Positions 43,723 through 44,812 of a DNA stretch of 44,812 bases are shown here, piece by piece. Source of the DNA: JAUILA01 sp964563925 (lineage in GTDB: Bacteria > Bacteroidota > Bacteroidia > Cytophagales > Cyclobacteriaceae); NCBI GenBank assembly GCA_964563925.1, contig CAZLZD010000037.1:1-44812 (forward strand), in the 5' to 3' direction. Every line of letters begins with the position of its first letter. Position 1 is the first letter of the stretch. The notes below the pieces were generated by a model. That model saw nothing but the letters and a program-made list of their open reading frames with translations, was not told where the DNA came from and ran no database searches. Position numbers and translations under genes: made by a program.

Positions 43723-44748
43723 TTATTGTTCGACCGCATAGTGAATCGACGGACCAGGCCTCCAGGCTACGTACCACATTCTGTATTCTCCGTCAATTAT
43801 TCTAACGCGCGGGAAATACAGGGCGATACTTGCGCTGGATCGTTCGAGAATCGGATTACCTTCATATTTTTCCCAGGTAATGCCATCTTCGGACGTGGCC
43901 AGTGCAATTTTAACAACTGAGAAGCTCGCTGCCTTTTTGGATCCGGAATAAAACATTTCATAATACTCACTGGTCTTGACGACACTTCCTGCAACGGCAC
44001 CATTACTGTCAAAACTTTCTCCTGCTCCGTGTGGCAGTACCGGTTCGTCCGACACAGTCCAGTGGATGCCATCCTCCGATGTGGCATATCCGGTACTCCA
44101 TTTGGTATCAATGGTTGGGAAAGCATACGAGTTAAGTCCTCCGGCAAGCCACATTTTATATAACCCGTCCTCCTTGAGTACCGGGCCAGGCAGGACACCA
44201 TCCTGGTTCCATGCCTTAGTTCCGGTAATCACCGGGCTTTCATGTCGCACCCAATGTATTCCATCGACCGACTTTGCATAGCCAATAGCCATTCCTGCTG
44301 CAGTGTACGTCCCGGCCCCGTAGTACATACGAAGGGTGTCTCCATCCAGGAATACAGTTGGTTTGGCCAGGTGTGGATAATCCCAACCGCCTGGGGTTAA
44401 TTCGAATACAGGCGCATCCATCCGGTTCCAGTCCCATCCGTTCAGGGACCAGGCATAACCCAAATGAACCACTCCATCGAAGGGAATGTCTGAACTGCCA
44501 GAATACCACATACGCAGGGTATCCCGGAACAAAATCACCTCCGGATCACCTAATAACCCGCTATCCCACCCGTCAGTTTCAGGGTTGATGTCCAACACAG
44601 GATTTTGATCTGAAGGTTGCCAGTTGGTATGAGCCAGGGTGGATGTGGGAGGGGGAGGAGGAGGCGTAGTATCCGAACCATCATCTTCACTGCATCCTGC
44701 AAAGGCCAGCATCAATACAATTATAAATATTTTATGATGCAAGCGCAT
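43723..44748 (-). CDS. GH43/GH130-like five-bladed propeller lipoprotein
   Basis: The 341-residue product has a lipobox (LAFAGC, Cys19) and a proline-rich linker. It then has about five similar blades, each with a WY/YY strand and a SxDGxxW turn: LRMWYSGSSD, LRMYYGAGTY, YKMWLAGGL, YEMFYSGSKK and YRMWYVAW, with SLNGWDWNR, SVDGIHWVR, SEDGIHWTV and SEDGITWEK between them. This is the fold of GH32/43/130-type glycosidases and phosphorylases. Acidic residues such as GLLGDPEVILF could serve catalysis, but I cannot fix the family. It is probably a surface glycan-acting protein. Confidence 0.8.
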   Translation of the reverse strand: MRLHHKIFIIVLMLAFAGCSEDDGSDTTPPPPPPTSTLAHTNWQPSDQNPVLDINPETDGWDSGLLGDPEVILFRDTLRMWYSGSSDIPFDGVVHLGYAWSLNGWDWNRMDAPVFELTPGGWDYPHLAKPTVFLDGDTLRMYYGAGTYTAAGMAIGYAKSVDGIHWVRHESPVITGTKAWNQDGVLPGPVLKEDGLYKMWLAGGLNSYAFPTIDTKWSTGYATSEDGIHWTVSDEPVLPHGAGESFDSNGAVAGSVVKTSEYYEMFYSGSKKAASFSVVKIALATSEDGITWEKYEGNPILERSSASIALYFPRVRIIDGEYRMWYVAWRPGPSIHYAVEQ

Positions 44749-44812
44749 CTGATGGAGGTTATATACGAATCCTTATTTATTAATTAACAATTTTTATTTA
44801 TATAATCAAATA

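Larger units (their letters stand above)
2705..43791. repeat. dispersed heptamer GGAGAAT, about 48 copies
   Basis: By eye I find about 28 copies on the plus strand (for example 2705, 5133, 5352, 7553, 12510, 18113, 22435, 27569, 33709, 39661, 43588) and about 20 on the minus strand (for example 3218, 7754, 11740, 16495, 18251, 20336, 31286, 34015, 41226, 43785). Random expectation for a heptamer on both strands is 5-6. Copies fall in all reading frames and between genes. The base before the motif is most often T or G. Confidence 0.75.

Overview
The window looks like a chromosomal segment of a member of the Bacteroidota, probably a free-living Cytophagales-type bacterium. Supporting signs are the many lipoproteins with a lipobox, PadR plus FtsX-type permease pairs, FAS1 and TlpA-like lipoproteins, several type I sulfatases, weak Shine-Dalgarno sites, and promoters that fit the Bacteroidota pattern TTTG-N19/20-TAnnTTTG. 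GC content is near 50 %. No plasmid, phage or transposase gene was seen. I recognise 42 protein genes, one of them low confidence (a 38-codon frame), and one tRNA.

Region by region. (1) 1-2.4 kb: a secreted nucleoside-hydrolase-like protein, a palindrome-rich gap, tRNA-Pro(UGG) and a SnoaL-like protein. (2) 2.6-9.8 kb: a FAS1 lipoprotein, a nuclease/phosphatase of the EEP fold, a secreted glycosidase, an isochorismatase-like protein without its catalytic Asp and Cys, an M20 peptidase, and a YtcJ-type amidohydrolase lipoprotein that appears to have lost about 100 internal residues. (3) 9.98-19.1 kb: a membrane and redox stress island with DUF4235, hemerythrin, a YqaE/Pmp3 peptide too short for ordinary ORF calling, a flavodoxin-like reductase, an App1-type lipid phosphatase, two paralogous sensorless histidine kinases and two paralogous DUF502 membrane proteins. 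(4) 19.2-30.6 kb: a 1126-residue lipoprotein (beta-propeller, HEAT repeats, cytochrome c), two sulfatases, a tandem palindromic repeat, an MpaB-like oxygenase behind a probably leaderless promoter, a cupredoxin-like lipoprotein with an alpha/beta hydrolase, and a medium-chain reductase. (5) 30.7-38 kb: a PadR/FtsX-permease operon, an MBOAT/SGNH O-acetylation pair, a CrtO-like acyltransferase and a beta-propeller lipoprotein. (6) 38.3-44.8 kb: an NTF2-like protein with a methyltransferase, a TlpA-like lipoprotein, a third sulfatase, an RluE-type pseudouridine synthase, a multi-pass membrane protein and a GH43/GH130-like propeller lipoprotein.

How the genes fit together. Much of the window serves the cell surface: three sulfatases, two glycosidase-like proteins and an O-acetylation pair suggest handling of sulfated or acylated glycans, but there is no SusC/SusD pair, so this is not a classical polysaccharide utilisation locus. 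The 10-19 kb island is the most system-like part. It joins small membrane-stress proteins with a duplicated module of cytosolic histidine kinase and DUF502 protein, and has no response regulator.

The most unusual DNA-level signal is the heptamer GGAGAAT. I count about 48 copies on both strands, against 5-6 expected by chance. They lie in all reading frames and between genes, which suggests a genome-wide signal such as a Chi-like or uptake motif rather than codon use. All family assignments come from reading motifs by eye, without database searches.
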